The notes under the pieces are model-generated. The model made no database searches. It was not told the origin of the DNA and saw only the letters and a program-made list of their open reading frames with translations. 64,000 nucleotides of DNA from assembly GCF_016920785.2 (NCBI RefSeq), contig NW_024609846.1:114318831-114382830 (forward strand). The letters are read 5' to 3'. The DNA comes from Ixodes scapularis. Lineage: Eukaryota; Arthropoda; Arachnida; Ixodida; Ixodidae. Both the position numbers and the translations under genes were made by a program. Shown piece after piece: positions 1 to 12,636 of this stretch (within the stretch, counting starts at the first letter, position 1; each line of letters begins with the position of its first letter).

Positions 1-900
1 ATGGCAAGGTAGGCTAGAACAGCAATCAGCATGGGGAGTTAGAATGAGTGCAATATTGTCACTTAGACTGTATGTTTGATCATGTCTTGCATAAAAATAT
101 ATTTCTGTCAGTGTTATTGGGTATGTGGTTTCAGATTTGTGAGTGATAATGGATAATGCAGCAAAGAAGATATTGCTTTAACTTGACATTTTCCACATCT
201 TTAAAGTGGCCCAATTTTTGCTGTGTGCCCGTTTAACCATCAGGGCCCATGTCTCTGAGTCATAACTGCCTTAACTGGGGGAATTTCAGGCCACCTAGTT
301 ATTTAACCTCTTAACTGTTTTGGACAAGTTTAGTTTGTCCACCTAGAGCCATCCCCAAACCATTTAGGACGAGTGTAGCTCTTCCGCGCACCCTCGCTCG
401 CCCCTTGGCTGTTTTGGACGACCCAGGCTCATGCAGAGCTTAGAGAAGCACATGTGCTGTAAATGTTTTACTGCACATATTTTATAAAAATGGAAGACCA
501 ATAGTGGAGATGCATGCAACCAGGGCCGCACGTGCAATAAAAAAAAAAGAAGCTGTTTATGGTTAAAGTTGCTACAAGTATAAAGAATGGCTGAGGGGTT
601 TATGTAGTAGGTGCTATAGTTTATATTATACTATATACCAATATGTATAGTGTGGTATACTATATATTCAATATAGTATACGGCTGCTAGGTAATAGGAA
701 TTAGTACCAGTTCACAACCACTCAAACTGCACAATGAGGAGTCCATTGGGCAAAGAAGGGACGCGCATGTGTTACGGGACCCGCTGAATTCCATTTGTGA
801 TCATCAGGCAGAAATAATGGAAAGAATGAAAACTTAAGTAGTATTTCCTTTTCAAGAGTCGGAGGTTGTTTATCTGAACTTTTCTTATCAGCCAGCATTC
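1..900. other. PEX5 intron, no exon found
   Basis: AT-rich sequence with a palindromic TATACTATA-rich patch at 615-680 and two TTTTGGACGA/TTTTGGACAA words at 318-422. I see no convincing PEX5 exon. AAG|GTAGGC at 6-11 could be a donor but too little sequence is present to judge. Confidence 0.5.
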
Positions 901-945
901 ACTAACGGTCATACATGTTTTCCTCTTGCTCGACAACATGAAAAG

Positions 946-3900
946 CAGAGAAACCCCCAGTTCACACCCGTGGCTCTCTGAGTACGAGAACCTCTCGGAG
1001 CCTTATCGCGTGAGTAGACGTCTCATTCCCAATTTGGTGCCCAATGGCGCGACGTCCGCTCAATTTGAACTTGAACTCCACCCTTTGTTGTCGTTGCAGG
1101 AGTACAAATTTGCGGAGGACAATCCCCTGGAAGACGTGGAAAATCCCTTTGAGGAAGGGCTTAAAAAGCTGCAGGAAAATGACATTCCAAGCGCTGTGCT
1201 GCTCTTCGAAGCGGCGGTGCAGAAGAACCCGCAGCACGTGGAGGTGATGTGCATCATCAGCCATGGTTTGTCCCCGAAACTAGAGGTGCTAAATAAGCTA
1301 CGCTTCAGAGTGACGACACTTTGCCCATCTTGGTGCCGAAAATCATTGTTACCAGTTATCCGAGGCTCTACCTGGAATTGTTGGAAATGCTTTTCCGTCC
1401 TCCGGAAATGTTAAAACGGTCTGCAACGGAGAAAAAGATGTTGCCTGAGCCTCCCAATGCCGTATCTAAAGCTTGGGAGCTTGCATTTTCAAATTGCAAG
1501 TATCGTCAATTGCATCTGCTCTGCCCTAAGCACCAAAATGGCGGCACTCACGAGGTAATGGGGAACGGGGGACAGACACTCTAAGCGTAGCTTCTTTAGT
1601 GACTCTACTTGAACTTTTTGGAACGAGAGATGGGTGGAAGAGGCAAGCTAATAAGGACAGGCTGCTTATTATAAATTGAATGGAACCGGTCATCGTTAGG
1701 ATAATGAAAGTCTGAGGATTAGGGCGGCGCAGGTACAAAACTTGTCACCTTTAAGTAGAGTAGGACATGCAAACCTTCGGAATTGGTTTTCATGATTAGG
1801 GATTTGTCCTACTAGAACTTTGCGGAAAATAGATGAACCCCCCCAATGAAAAGTAATTAAGTGGACTCGCGTTGTTCCTGTCTACAAGGTCTACCGTATT
1901 TGTCACAAAATATGAATGTAGTAATGAAATAGCATATAGTACAGTATACTACCAAAACATGGTGGTTGTGATTTTTCACACCTGTCTATGTAATTCCAGT
2001 ACTATTCAAGCCCACCTTGAACAAAGTAAATTTAGGTCTTCCATAGTTATATTATAGTGAGGAATACTTGTCACAGACAAAAATATGGGATCGAGAACAG
2101 TTTTTGTCTTATGGACAAGCTTCGTATAAAGGTAAAACTTGGTTGCTGTTGGTCTTAACGGCTTTGCTTTTGCTGCAAAAATGGTTGCATTACTGCACTG
2201 TGTGGTGCAACAAGCATAATGCGAGACGTGCATAGCTGATACGCCACTTGTGGAAAAGCGAGAGTTCCTACAAAAGGAAAAGGAACGCAAAGTGGCTGTG
2301 CGGTGTGTGATCACTCCTTTCCGTCACTACTTGTGCATAAAATAAAGGATTGCACATATCCCACAGTGGCCTTCCATCTGCTTTGTGGGCGTTTGCTTCT
2401 CTTGCTCGTCTGGGGCATGCATGATACCAAACACTTGGCAAGTAGCTCAGAAAAATACACTGTATCAACGACAGAGCCCGTGAGCATGCAGCGTCTCTAA
2501 AGGGAACAGCGGCAGGACATCTGGCAGCTCATTGGAGGACATGCCAGTGCAGTGTAGCTTTGAACAGCACCACCATTCTTGGAAGAAACAACAATCCTCA
2601 TGCATGCGAAATGCTCGAGGCGCTCGCCATCGAGGAGCACGCGGAGGACTGTGTCAGCACGCCATCAATCACCGTCCACAAAAAAGAAAGACAGTACCTA
2701 AAGAATGTCACGCCCCAAACAACAACAGCACGAGCTTGTGGCGGGTTAGTTCAAAAACAATAATTTGCGGGGAATACTGTGCAAATGATTTGTACATATT
2801 TTTTGTATAAGTGTAAATATCGGGAGTGATCCTTATTAGTGGAATAGGGTAATTTGTATAATAGGTTATTGTGCTCCACTTGGGACTCAAAAAGAAGGAC
2901 CAAAAGCGCAAAGAAGAAGTTTAAACTAAAAAATCGTTGGTAGTCAGCTGTGTGTCATATCCTGTCCTTTCTGTCTTTGTGTTCTAGATATTTCTAAAGT
3001 TCAAGCTGATATAACTACAAATACACTTTGCATGAATGTTTCAAAGAACCTCTGTGCAATATGTTTTTACACATCTCAAATGACTAGTAATAATGAATGC
3101 CATGCTTTCGAAGTTTGCTTGAATTTTTGAATGCTTGTAACTCCTACATAGAATTATGCTAAGATTACGGTATATGAAAGTGACATAGACCTCTTTTTAT
3201 AGTAGCTTAACGAGATAATTAGTAGTTGTTTCAATCAATGTGCACATTCCCCCGACCTTCAGGACAGATGGCAGAAAGTATGCCACACTGTGGTGCTCGA
3301 ATATTTTTCTCTCTCTGTTTACAGGCTTGGCAGTACCTTGGAACGACTCAGGCAGAAAACGAGCAAGACCCAGCTGCGATTGCTGCCCTGAGAAAGTAGG
3401 TTCCAAAGACTTCTTTATCTATCTAGACAAAAAACAAAGGGCCTTTGTTCGTGGGCTTGCTAAAATGTGCATAAACCTGATCTCTGTCTCCATTTTTTTT
3501 TATACAGGCCAAATCACTTCTGCAAAAAATGATGCATTGCACAAAAAAAAGGTTGATGTCCTACTGGGCTCTGCCAAAGGGCCTGTTTAGGAAAATTTAT
3601 AACATTCGGTATAATTAGGCTCTCAAATACTCTACCTATTCACCTCGATTAACCGCTTAATTAATCGAGATAAAAGAATTTTGTACATCTTCTGGTGTCT
3701 TGCAAGGAGATCTTTTCATGGTCAACACTCGATCCCGGCGCAACTTGCTCGCAGAGGAGAGCATTACGGCAATGCATTGTCACGTGCCTCACTTTGATGC
3801 TTCGATTGGAAGACGGGCCCCGCAGCCTTTGCCAGTTGAATTGTAGGTACTAAACCCAAAAGGTTTTTGAGTTAAAGACTAAATCTTTAATAGAAAAGCA

Positions 3901-6874
3901 GGGCTAACTTCAGTTGATGAGGATGTCGAATCATAGGGGGGCACTTCGTCCAGCTGGTTTTCCACAGAGCTCGGTGTTTACCAACACGAGGCTTCTTTAC
4001 ATCGTCTTCCTCGACCAAGTGCAGATTGGGCACGAGTGCTTCTTCGGTGATCGGTCGGGACCCGTACTTGACCGATGCTTTGCCGATCGAATGCGAGGCC
4101 GAGCTGAACGCCAACACAAGGTTCAGCAACGTTGGCCATGTGCTTCATCGGGAACACTGGCAAATAACTTGTGTTGTTGTTGCCCCCACGTGTTTAGTAC
4201 TCAACTTTACCACTAGGGTCTCCTCCCGAATAGCCTGCATGTCACAAAGCTGATTCTCAGGTCTGCCCGCTTCAGCTGTTGCCAGCAGTGGCGGAGCCAG
4301 GGAAGGGGCATATGGAACTTCAGCCCCCCCTCCCGTCCCCAGCACCCCAAGACATGGATATCCCAACCCCTTTAGCCCCTCCTGAAAAAAAAAATCCGTA
4401 TCCTACATTACTGATTGTCAGGCAGGGGTGGACGTATGGGTCAGGCTTGTGGGGGAACATTGGAAATTCGACTCGGGAGGGGGGGGGGGGGGGGGGTGGT
4501 TCTGCAAAGACATGTAACATCACGGACAGATTTCACGCCCCACACACAACGTCACAAACGAAACTAGTTACACTTTCACCATGAACTAAGCATTCCAACT
4601 AGTGTATGCCCATTTTTCTATTCAAAAGATAAAGTTGCCCTTAAAGGTGTTTGTGGTGGGGAGTCCCCTGTGCACCCTTTTAAATTTGGCCGTGTTGCCA
4701 GGTCCCTGGAGCTGAACCCCCAGAACCTGCCAGCGCTGATGGCCGTGGCCGTGAGCTACACCAATGAGTCGCTGCAGACCCAGGCCTGCGACTCCCTGCT
4801 GCAGTGGCTCAAGAACCACCCCCGCTACCAGGCACTCGTGGCCGAGGGGGCCGGCGCCGCTTCGGAGCCCACTGCCTTTCCGCTCTCCTCCATCATGTCC
4901 AAGTGAGAGGCAGCCCTTTGCTCTGCCACACACAGAAACGTGCAGATGGAAAGTTGCGGCGACAAAAGAATCGCTCGGAGACGCCCGTACGTAACAAGAA
5001 AAACACTACCGTTGCAGCGAGCAGCACGGCCGGACGCGGGACCTGTTCATTGCGGCGGCGCGCCTCTCGCCGAGCGACCCGGACCCGGACGTGCAGAGCG
5101 GTCTGGGCGTCCTTTTCAACTTGTCCGGAGAATATGACAAGGCTGCAGACTGCTTCAGGGCTGCCCTGACCGTGCGACCAAACGTAGGTGGCCTGGGAAA
5201 GCTCGTTGCCCTTTGCCTCCTCTGTGGCGTGGTGACCTTCGCTCTGGTCACTTCGCTGGTGCTCGTTAGAATGCCCGGCTTTCTGCGAAGCTGCCTCGGA
5301 TGCTTCGTCTGAGAATACCTCTAGCTACATTTAAATCTTCAAGCCGTGGCTGCCATTTTAGTGATGGAAGTGAAGCTACAGTGATACATAGGTTTTAAAT
5401 GTGGAAGTCTAGCGGAGAGAGCTCAGTAAGTTTTTTTTATTCTTGCATACGATGCTCACTGTTTGTGCCTACTTTATGTGCCATGAAAGCCTTAGCTCGA
5501 AGATTAGGATTTCAAATAAACCGCACCTTACCTTCAGTGTCCCACAGTTCTTTGAATCTAATCCAACTGAGGATGCCACGAAAGTAATCGTAGCGTGCGT
5601 GCGTTTCAACATCACAAAGTTAGTCGGCCCCCAATGGGCGTCCCCGCCAAAGGTTAGATATTCAGCCGCTGCAATATCACCACCATCCCACAGGTCTTTA
5701 ACGTGCATCATGCAATGTCGACACACGACCGCATGCCGTTACGACGCTCATCCGGATAGAAACGGCCGTAGTGGGATCCCACGACACGTACAGTTTCTCC
5801 CGAATGGCGAGCTCATTGCGCATTAGTCGGTCGGAGCCACATGAGCACAGAATAAGACGGTGTCCCCAAAACCCTAAAGGGCCTTTCCTTCCACTAAACC
5901 CTCGCAGGACAGCCTGCTGTGGAACAGACTGGGTGCCACGCTTGCCAACGGAAGCAGGTCCGAGGAGGCGGTGGACGCTTACCGGCAAGCGCTCCAGCTC
6001 TCGCCAGGCTTCATACGGTCCCGCTTCAACCTCGGCATCAGCTGCATCAACCTGGGCTCCTACAGGTGAACTGCCGCCATCCACCCGTTAGTTCGGAGTG
6101 GTGCCAGTCCTCGGGTCACACCAACCTCCTTGCGACAAGAGTCTTTATAAACGAGCTACTGAACCAGTAACTAATCGTGTTGCTGCTTCGTATAAGCCAC
6201 ACTACGTGGAGAAATAGACGAGCGTGCTCTAAAACCACGTCTCGAATATATGGAAACGCACAAAATGTGTCGTGAATGACCTCTAAACATATGCTGCGTG
6301 CCGTAAGGTCATATGACATCACGGTGTTGCGTGGCATCGCAAGGTCGCATGACCCCAGCATCGTGCACATTGCGACTCAAAGTCAAGTTCAAGTATTATA
6401 GGGTGTCACGCAACACCTTGACATCGAGCTCATGTGAGCGGTATAGCCTCTATGGGGCTATATTGCTCATATAACTTTGACCTGTGCGTCTGTCAAGCTG
6501 AACGTTTGCCTTTCACCTTTCTGTTCAAGCGCAATGTTTCGCCTTTCTCACGAATCTCAGCCCTACACCAGATTCTGCGTTAAAAGCTCACGCAAGTCTA
6601 GGTTCTCTCAATCGGTTTTCGTTGACTCTCCACTGAATTGTTCTGCGCTCACTCGCCCCACAGGGAAGCCGCCGAGCACTTCCTGACGGCGCTGAACATG
6701 CAGAGCGCGGGGAGGGGTCCCCTGGGCAGGCAGCAGCCCAACACATCCGTGTCGGAGAACATCTGGTCCACCCTGCGGATGGTGTTCACCCTCCTCAACC
6801 GGCCGGACCTGTACAAGGTGGCTGACCGCAGGGACCTGTCCTTCCTCAACCGGGAGTTCCAGATGGAGTCCTGA
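946..6874 (+). CDS. PEX5: PEX5, peroxisomal targeting signal 1 receptor (3' part, seven exons; 5' end outside window)
   Basis: PEX5 is the cytosolic shuttle receptor that binds the C-terminal SKL-type signal of peroxisomal matrix proteins through its TPR repeats and delivers them to the PEX13/PEX14 docking complex. Exons read here: about 946 or 949-1009, 1100-1243, 3325-3395, 4702-4902, 5018-5183, 5908-6065 and 6664-6874 (stop TGA). All junctions are GT/AG and the phases close. The product starts in the linker before the TPRs (HPWLSEYENLSEPYR, then EYKFAEDNPL) and continues with TPR helices (AVLLFEAAVQKNPQHVE, AWQYLGTTQAENEQD, SLELNPQNLPALMAVAVSYT, GLGVLFNLSGEYDKA, LLWNRLGATLANGSRSEEAV, SRFNLGISCINLGSYREA). 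It ends in the C-terminal helical bundle (SENIWSTLRM). Asn and Arg residues known to bind PTS1 peptides in TPR6-7 are present. The N-terminal WxxxF motifs and the monoubiquitinated Cys lie upstream of the window. The first acceptor is ambiguous by a few bases. Confidence 0.94.
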
Positions 6875-7558
6875 CTTAACCCTGGCGTCGTGCTGTGCGA
6901 GTGCTTCCGCCATGTCGGACCCGTTTCGCGCCCGTGCGTCGTGCGCAGGAACTGATGCGGCCGAAATCCAGCGGCTTCCCAGAGTACAATCACATTTGCG
7001 GACGAACGGATTGTTTGCTTCTTTCGCAGGAACAAAAACTTCCGGGGTCTCGCACGACGCCAGAAGATCAACGCCTCCTAGATGGGGCTGTAGTGCTGAA
7101 CTTTCGGCATCACCCGCAGTGATTGAAGACAGGTGTTGAGGCAGCGTTTGGCTGGAGCTCGTATTTTCACCGATTGAACCTTGGCCAACCGCCTCGATCA
7201 GCCGAGGCGATCGGCCGATGCCGCGCCCTGTGTCGATCCCTTTTAGGTGACACCAAAAATTCAGCACTACGACTTTGTTATCTCGGTGTCGGCCTAATTT
7301 CGAAGCCCAAAACAATAAGTTGCGAAACTTGTATAAACTTTTTTTATACGCCATTCACCAATCTCTGTTCAACCTGAGAAAAGCTGGCAAAGCTTAGAAT
7401 GTGGCAACTTCGGAAGGTAGCCCCTACTGCACGCGTGTTTCGTGTGACGAGAGCATATGTGAGAGCTACGAGCTCGCTTTCCTAGCTTTCGCTCGTCGGA
7501 AAGAAAGGGCCAACGAAGTATGGAAGCTGAGGAAAATAAAGAAAAGAATGAGAATAAA
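6875..7558 (+). other. PEX5 3' UTR with two candidate poly(A) signals
   Basis: After the PEX5 stop there is no further coding similarity. AATAAA occurs at 7535-7540 and 7553-7558, the first canonical signals downstream. The UTR end is inferred from these hexamers only. Confidence 0.45.
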
Positions 7559-7599
7559 GCTTCTAAAGCAAGCCGGTTCATCGCCCATCGGATACACAA

Positions 7600-9050
7600 A
7601 GTGTCTGGAAAATGTTTTGAAGCACCAAAAATGAAAAAAAAAAAAAAGGCTATGTCGTCGTCTTGCGTGCGTACTTGCCTGTATGAACTGCAATACAACA
7701 AGCGCACAAAGAATGCAGCTCTCTTTCCTTACCCTTGTCTGCAACATCGTTAAAAGAATGCAAGATGCATGGTTCATGATATTATTTGTATAAAATTTTT
7801 GGACCCATGCTTGAGCTGTATATATTTTTGTAACGAGTCGGGATAGCCCTAGGTCTTCAGGAGTGTGTGGAGGTTTCTGTTCTCAATGAAGGTATGATTT
7901 TTCCACTGTAGAAACAAAAATTTCTCTCCCTTTTTAGAACCAGACATATGGAAATAAGATTTGGATGCCAAAATTGATTGCAACTGCCATGTCACATTTT
8001 ACACTCGTATACCAAGTATGGATGGTGGGAATTCTACATTTAGCCTTGTAGTCAGTACCGCCTGTGTTGTAAGAAAGCAGGAAGAAAAATCGTGAATGAA
8101 AATCAAAATTGTGGAAATCGATGAAACATCATGTTAAAAAAATGCATGAATAAAAAGTGTGTCACCGTGGCATACTCCCGCATTAGCGCATCAGGAGAGC
8201 CCCTGAAGGCCCTACCTGATTTTGACTTTACTGATGACACAGCACTAATTTTATGCAATATCTGTGCTGACACAGTATTGGTGTAGGATATAGCAGAGGC
8301 AAGGTGTTAGTGGTGCAGTATCATGATCGGGCTTTTGCTAAACATTTGGAACACCAGGGAACATGCTGGAATTGTAGGTGTGCTTGCTGCGCATGCTCCA
8401 CCCGTCTGTAGAAAAGAAAGTTGCCTTTGCCTTAGAAAATAAGGCAAAGGCACTGCTGTCTACCTCTGCAAACTTGCCTAAAGGAAGTCACTGTTGCAAC
8501 CATCACACGTAACTACAAACCCAGCATGCTCCTTGTCGTTTAGCTAAAGGTCTATTGTACTCAACACAATGCGAGGATGTGCCCCAGTGCTTGTGACTCT
8601 GGTAATCTATTCTCGTTTGAGAAAATGTTCGATGAAGAGCGCAGAGGACATCTACATACTCCACGTCACAACCATCTGCAGCACAGCTAAAAGAGAGGCA
8701 TGAACTCATGGCTTTGAAAATGTCTCCTATGTGCAAATTCTTGCATGAACAAAGCATTCTGCTGAGGTAGGCTCACGTGGCTGCCTTTGTCTGCATCGTA
8801 GACATTTGCAAAATGGAGTATAAACATTGTACTAGTCCCAAAACTGCAAATCTTGTCATTATTGGTAGAAAGTAATCTTTACTGCCTTAAGTAGAAAGAA
8901 TCAAACTGAAGATGTTCCAATCACTTTTGACAGCTCTCTGAAGATTAAAGGGCAACTCTAGTCAGTATCTTTGAATTTGGGTTACAACAGTTTTCAGCTA
9001 AAAGCAGTGTCCCTGAATAACAAGGTATAATTTTTCTTTTTTCGATATTG
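7600..9050. other. Intergenic region after PEX5, no gene seen
   Basis: Contains an A-rich tract (7633-7647) and unremarkable AT-rich sequence. No coding similarity or clear element ends recognised. Confidence 0.5.
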
Positions 9051-9056
9051 TGTGTA

Positions 9057-9369
9057 CCGTAAAATCCCGAGAGATGCCCCACCCCCGACAGATAGCCCAC
9101 CCCTATTTTTGGCTTGGTTTGCTATATATTTTAAACACCGAAAGATAGCCCATTCCTATTAATTGTAGTGCTGGGATCAGTGATGTCCTCAGCGTAAATA
9201 CATTGCTGACTGGGAAGTATAAATATCTTTGCTTCGTTGCCGGAAGGGACACGGCCTTAAAATAGCAATTTTTCTACTTTTCTTGATTGTACATTGAAAG
9301 TTAGCCCACCCCATATTTTCACCCGATTTGCTCGTGATGTTAGGTGGGCTATCTCTCGGGATTTTACGG
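9057..9369. mobile_element. MITE family A, copy 1 (313 bp, TA target)
   Basis: Terminal inverted repeats CCGTAAAATCCCGAGAGAT at both ends, flanked by TA on each side, as in Tc1/mariner-type MITEs. The interior has several 'AGATAGCCCACCCC'-like segments that partly extend the inverted repeat. It has no coding capacity. Confidence 0.88.
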
Positions 9370-9514
9370 TAGTTCTGTAAATATCACGCCTCAAAAGTTT
9401 GTGTCAGGCGTCTACGGTAAAATCAAAACTATCTGCTAGAGGGATGGCAACGCTGATCATCAGCCGTACGGCCGCGATATGACGTTGCAAAGGTGCTGCT
9501 GTACGCGGTACAAC

Positions 9515-9975
9515 TAGGGGTGTCGCAAACTTTTGTCGAACCGGATCTTTAGGTCGAACTTTCGGGGTTCGACTGGGTCGAACCGGTTCGACGAACCTTC
9601 AAACTTTTTACCAGATTCGACCGGTTCGACTTGGGACTTTGTGGACAGACATACAAGTATGTCTAGGTTTGGAGAAATATTTTTTTATCCAAAGGGTTAT
9701 TTTATTTTATGAACAGTAGGAATTAAAAGAAACCAATTCTAATTACCGAAGAAGTTAATAACTTAATTTTTTGTACTGTATTAACTGAAATAACCAATGA
9801 GCACTGCCCTTTATTAATCCGTTGGCCATCACCATCCCATCCGAAGCCAACTGGCCAGCCTGTTGCGCGTGCGCACACGAGTCGAACCTTAATACAAGGT
9901 TCGTCGAATTTTCCACAAGGTCGAAAAAGTCGAACCTGGTCAAACTCAAACCTCGGCTGGTTCGCGACACCCCTA
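9515..9975. mobile_element. hAT-type MITE with perfect 8-bp target duplication
   Basis: TIR TAGGGGTGTCGC at the left and its reverse complement at the right. GGTACAAC is duplicated at 9507-9514 and 9976-9983. The interior is packed with short GGTTCGAC/GTCGAACC inverted motifs, probably subterminal transposase sites. No ORF. Confidence 0.9.
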
Positions 9976-10073
9976 GGTACAACCAATCGACTGCAGCTCC
10001 GCCGCGACGTGATGTCACAAGGGTGCTGCGCCAGCGTTCTTTGACTAAGAGCTAAACCGCTTGTCGCCCGCTT

Positions 10074-10569
10074 AAAGGGGCCCTGCAACAACTTTTTGCC
10101 TATTTTATAATTGTCACCGAACCTGAGCAAACTGAACGTAGTAACTTAGTGAATTTCTTCCGTTTCTCAAAATTCACTTCATTTTAAAAGTTATAGGCAT
10201 ATTAAAATTACAAAAACAAGCAAAAAGTAACCTCCGTCATGACGTCCTTGGTCCTCTGTTCCCCCCTTTTTCCCACACCCGCAGATTGCGGTGATTGGGG
10301 AAGATGAGGAAAGGAGGAGAGGCCGAGGAGAGAGAGCTGCCCGGGAATGGGGCAGCTCTCTCTTCTCGGCTGACCAGGACCAACAATGTCACAATTTCGT
10401 CACCTGCCGCGCTTCCGTAGGAGGAGGAGGAGGTTTCCACGTCGTGCGGTTAAAATATGACGCACTGATATTTAGTTACCCTCTCCGTGCCCGCTGGTTT
10501 GCCCGAACAACAAGAGACGTGGAAACCGCAAAAAAGGTAGACTCTTAAATAGGATTGCAAGGCTCCTTT
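10074..10569. mobile_element. DNA element family B, short copy
   Basis: Ends AAAGGGGCCCTGCAA and TTGCAAGGCTCCTTT. Internal segments (CCGAACCTGAGC, AAAATTACAAAAACAAGC, GAGGAGGAGGTTTCC, GTGCCCGCTGG, AAGAGACGTGGAAACC) recur in the same order at 31003-32312. Confidence 0.8.
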
Positions 10570-10784
10570 GAGAGCAGCTGGTCGCACCTTTAAAATGAGA
10601 TTTAATGGAGCATGCGGTTTCACTTTGACGTAATATTTCGGCTGTGATCATATTTCGAGCCACTAAAGCAATACCAGTCATTTATTTTGGTTTCATTTCC
10701 GACCGGAGTGGCCCTTTTAGGATTATCAGACTGAGGCAAATTCAAACCCGAGAATACAAATTCAAACCTGAGAATGATCACGAG

Positions 10785-10790
10785 TTTATT
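10785..10790 (-). terminator. Candidate AGTRAP poly(A) signal
   Basis: AATAAA on the minus strand is the first canonical hexamer I see downstream of the AGTRAP stop. It would imply a 3' UTR of about 1.85 kb. This is inference from the motif alone. Confidence 0.3.
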
Positions 10791-12636
10791 GAACATCGCT
10801 AGGTATCTTCAATAAACGCCTTAATTTACTCGGGCTTCCTGCTTTTCAGGCAATTTCCTGTCAACATTAATATATAAAATCACACGTAATAGTACTTGAT
10901 TATCATGGTAAATGTGCATCAAAAAGTGAAGTAAAAAGATGAGCAGAGCAAACAACAAACAAAAACTCGTCGGAGGTAAAAAATAGTCGTGCAAAACAAG
11001 AACTTGATAGGGAAATGTGCACAAGAAAGCATCATCACACGGTGCACCATCAAGGACATCATCTGGCATACTGCACAAGCACACGCACATCTTTGGAAAA
11101 GCTCGCAGAGCTCTGCACCGCCCGCACACTGTCGGCTCGAGCACCTAAGAAAAGAGCAGCAAAAGTTATCACAAATGAAAACAAACGAAGGAATGCCTAG
11201 GTGGTTGAATGCCCAAAAAACTGCATCTGTGGGAAAAAAAATCTCGCAACAAGCTGAAAATGCAGTTGAAAATGTCTTTGGAAGGCTCAAGATATATGTG
11301 CAATTTGCGCCAAACAGCCGATGCTGGCATTGTAGCTGAAAGCTCTGGTAAATACGAGAATCAACACTTCTTTTTGCCACAAACGTTTTTTGCAGTTCTC
11401 TTCTTGAAGAGCTTCCCTAGTTTTATTACATGATTTGCCTAACTTAGATTGCCTGCAGGATGAGTGGTGGTGACTTAGATGCACAGAGTCATTGCCGAGT
11501 TTTGCCAGTCGGGCACGGCACAATTTCCAAGGGATTACGTGCAACATAAAACGGAACGTAATTTGCAGTTGGGCATGTTCTTGAATGTGTGTGTACTTTA
11601 TCCACACGCCTCCAAAATATCAACTTGCCTTCCTCTACATTACCACCGCATTCATTCATCAATGCCCCGGAATAACACGAAAAAAGACACTGCAGCTAGG
11701 ATTTTCTGTCGTTAAATTTTCAGTGACTTAAAATCGTAAGAGCAGTCGTGCTGTCATCAATCATTAGCCGCAATCTAAGCTGCACGATTTAGGCACGTTT
11801 CATTCTTTCTTTTTCGATCCCCGAGAGCTGCCTTGTTGTAAGCATACAAGCATTGAGAGAAAGCAGACTTCGCTTCAGCCAAGATATTTCCCAAGTACTC
11901 GACACTTCATAGAGGTTTCAATGCATTGTAAGTATAAAGGTTATACACCCACAGATGTAAAAAGAAAAAATATAGAACAGGACAATTGCAACCAGGAATG
12001 AGTGCCAGTGTCTCGGAAAGCAGACACATACGCCGATCGACAAAACCCTTATCGCCCTTCAACCACCGCCTGCCAAGCGTGCCAGTGGAACGCATAACTT
12101 GAATCCAGTGCACAAGAATGCCCAAGGGCGTGCCCCTTTCTCTCCAAGGGCCACGACTCCCCCGCCAATCCCCGGTCAAGAGCGCACAAACAACACCACC
12201 AAAAAATTGACTAGATAAAAAAAAAGAAAGTGGCTACCCAGTACTGGCGGTACTGGTACGGCGCTGGGAACGCGTCCTCAACCGGTGCGCTTGCCATGCC
12301 GTCCCACTCGTGCGTCCAAAGTGCTCTCGAATTGGCAACAAATGACGTCGCACTGTCGGATGTTGCGATTCTGACGGCTGGCAGTAGATGTTCCGGCAAA
12401 AAGCACAAAAAGCCCGGCCGTCGAAGCTTCCATGGACTGTCTAGCCGGATAGCTACCTCCAGCAGAGCGAATCTCTTCCGTACACACCTAGCCCTCTACG
12501 ATGCCATCGAGAGGAAATAGAGGAACCAAATTTGAGGACGCGGTAAGCACACCAATCGGAGACGCCTTCTAAGCACCGCAGTACCGGTAATTGAGGAAAG
12601 ACAGAAGGGAAGAGAGGGACTGTGTTGCTTCTGAGT

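Noticed and set aside
1..10. Possible end of an upstream PEX5 exon (AAG|GTAGGC)
   Set aside because: Only a few bases are available, so neither frame nor similarity can be judged.
4286..4500. Possible hAT MITE starting CAGTGGCGGAGCCAGG
   Set aside because: The start resembles a hAT end, but no matching right end or target duplication was found before the G(20) run.
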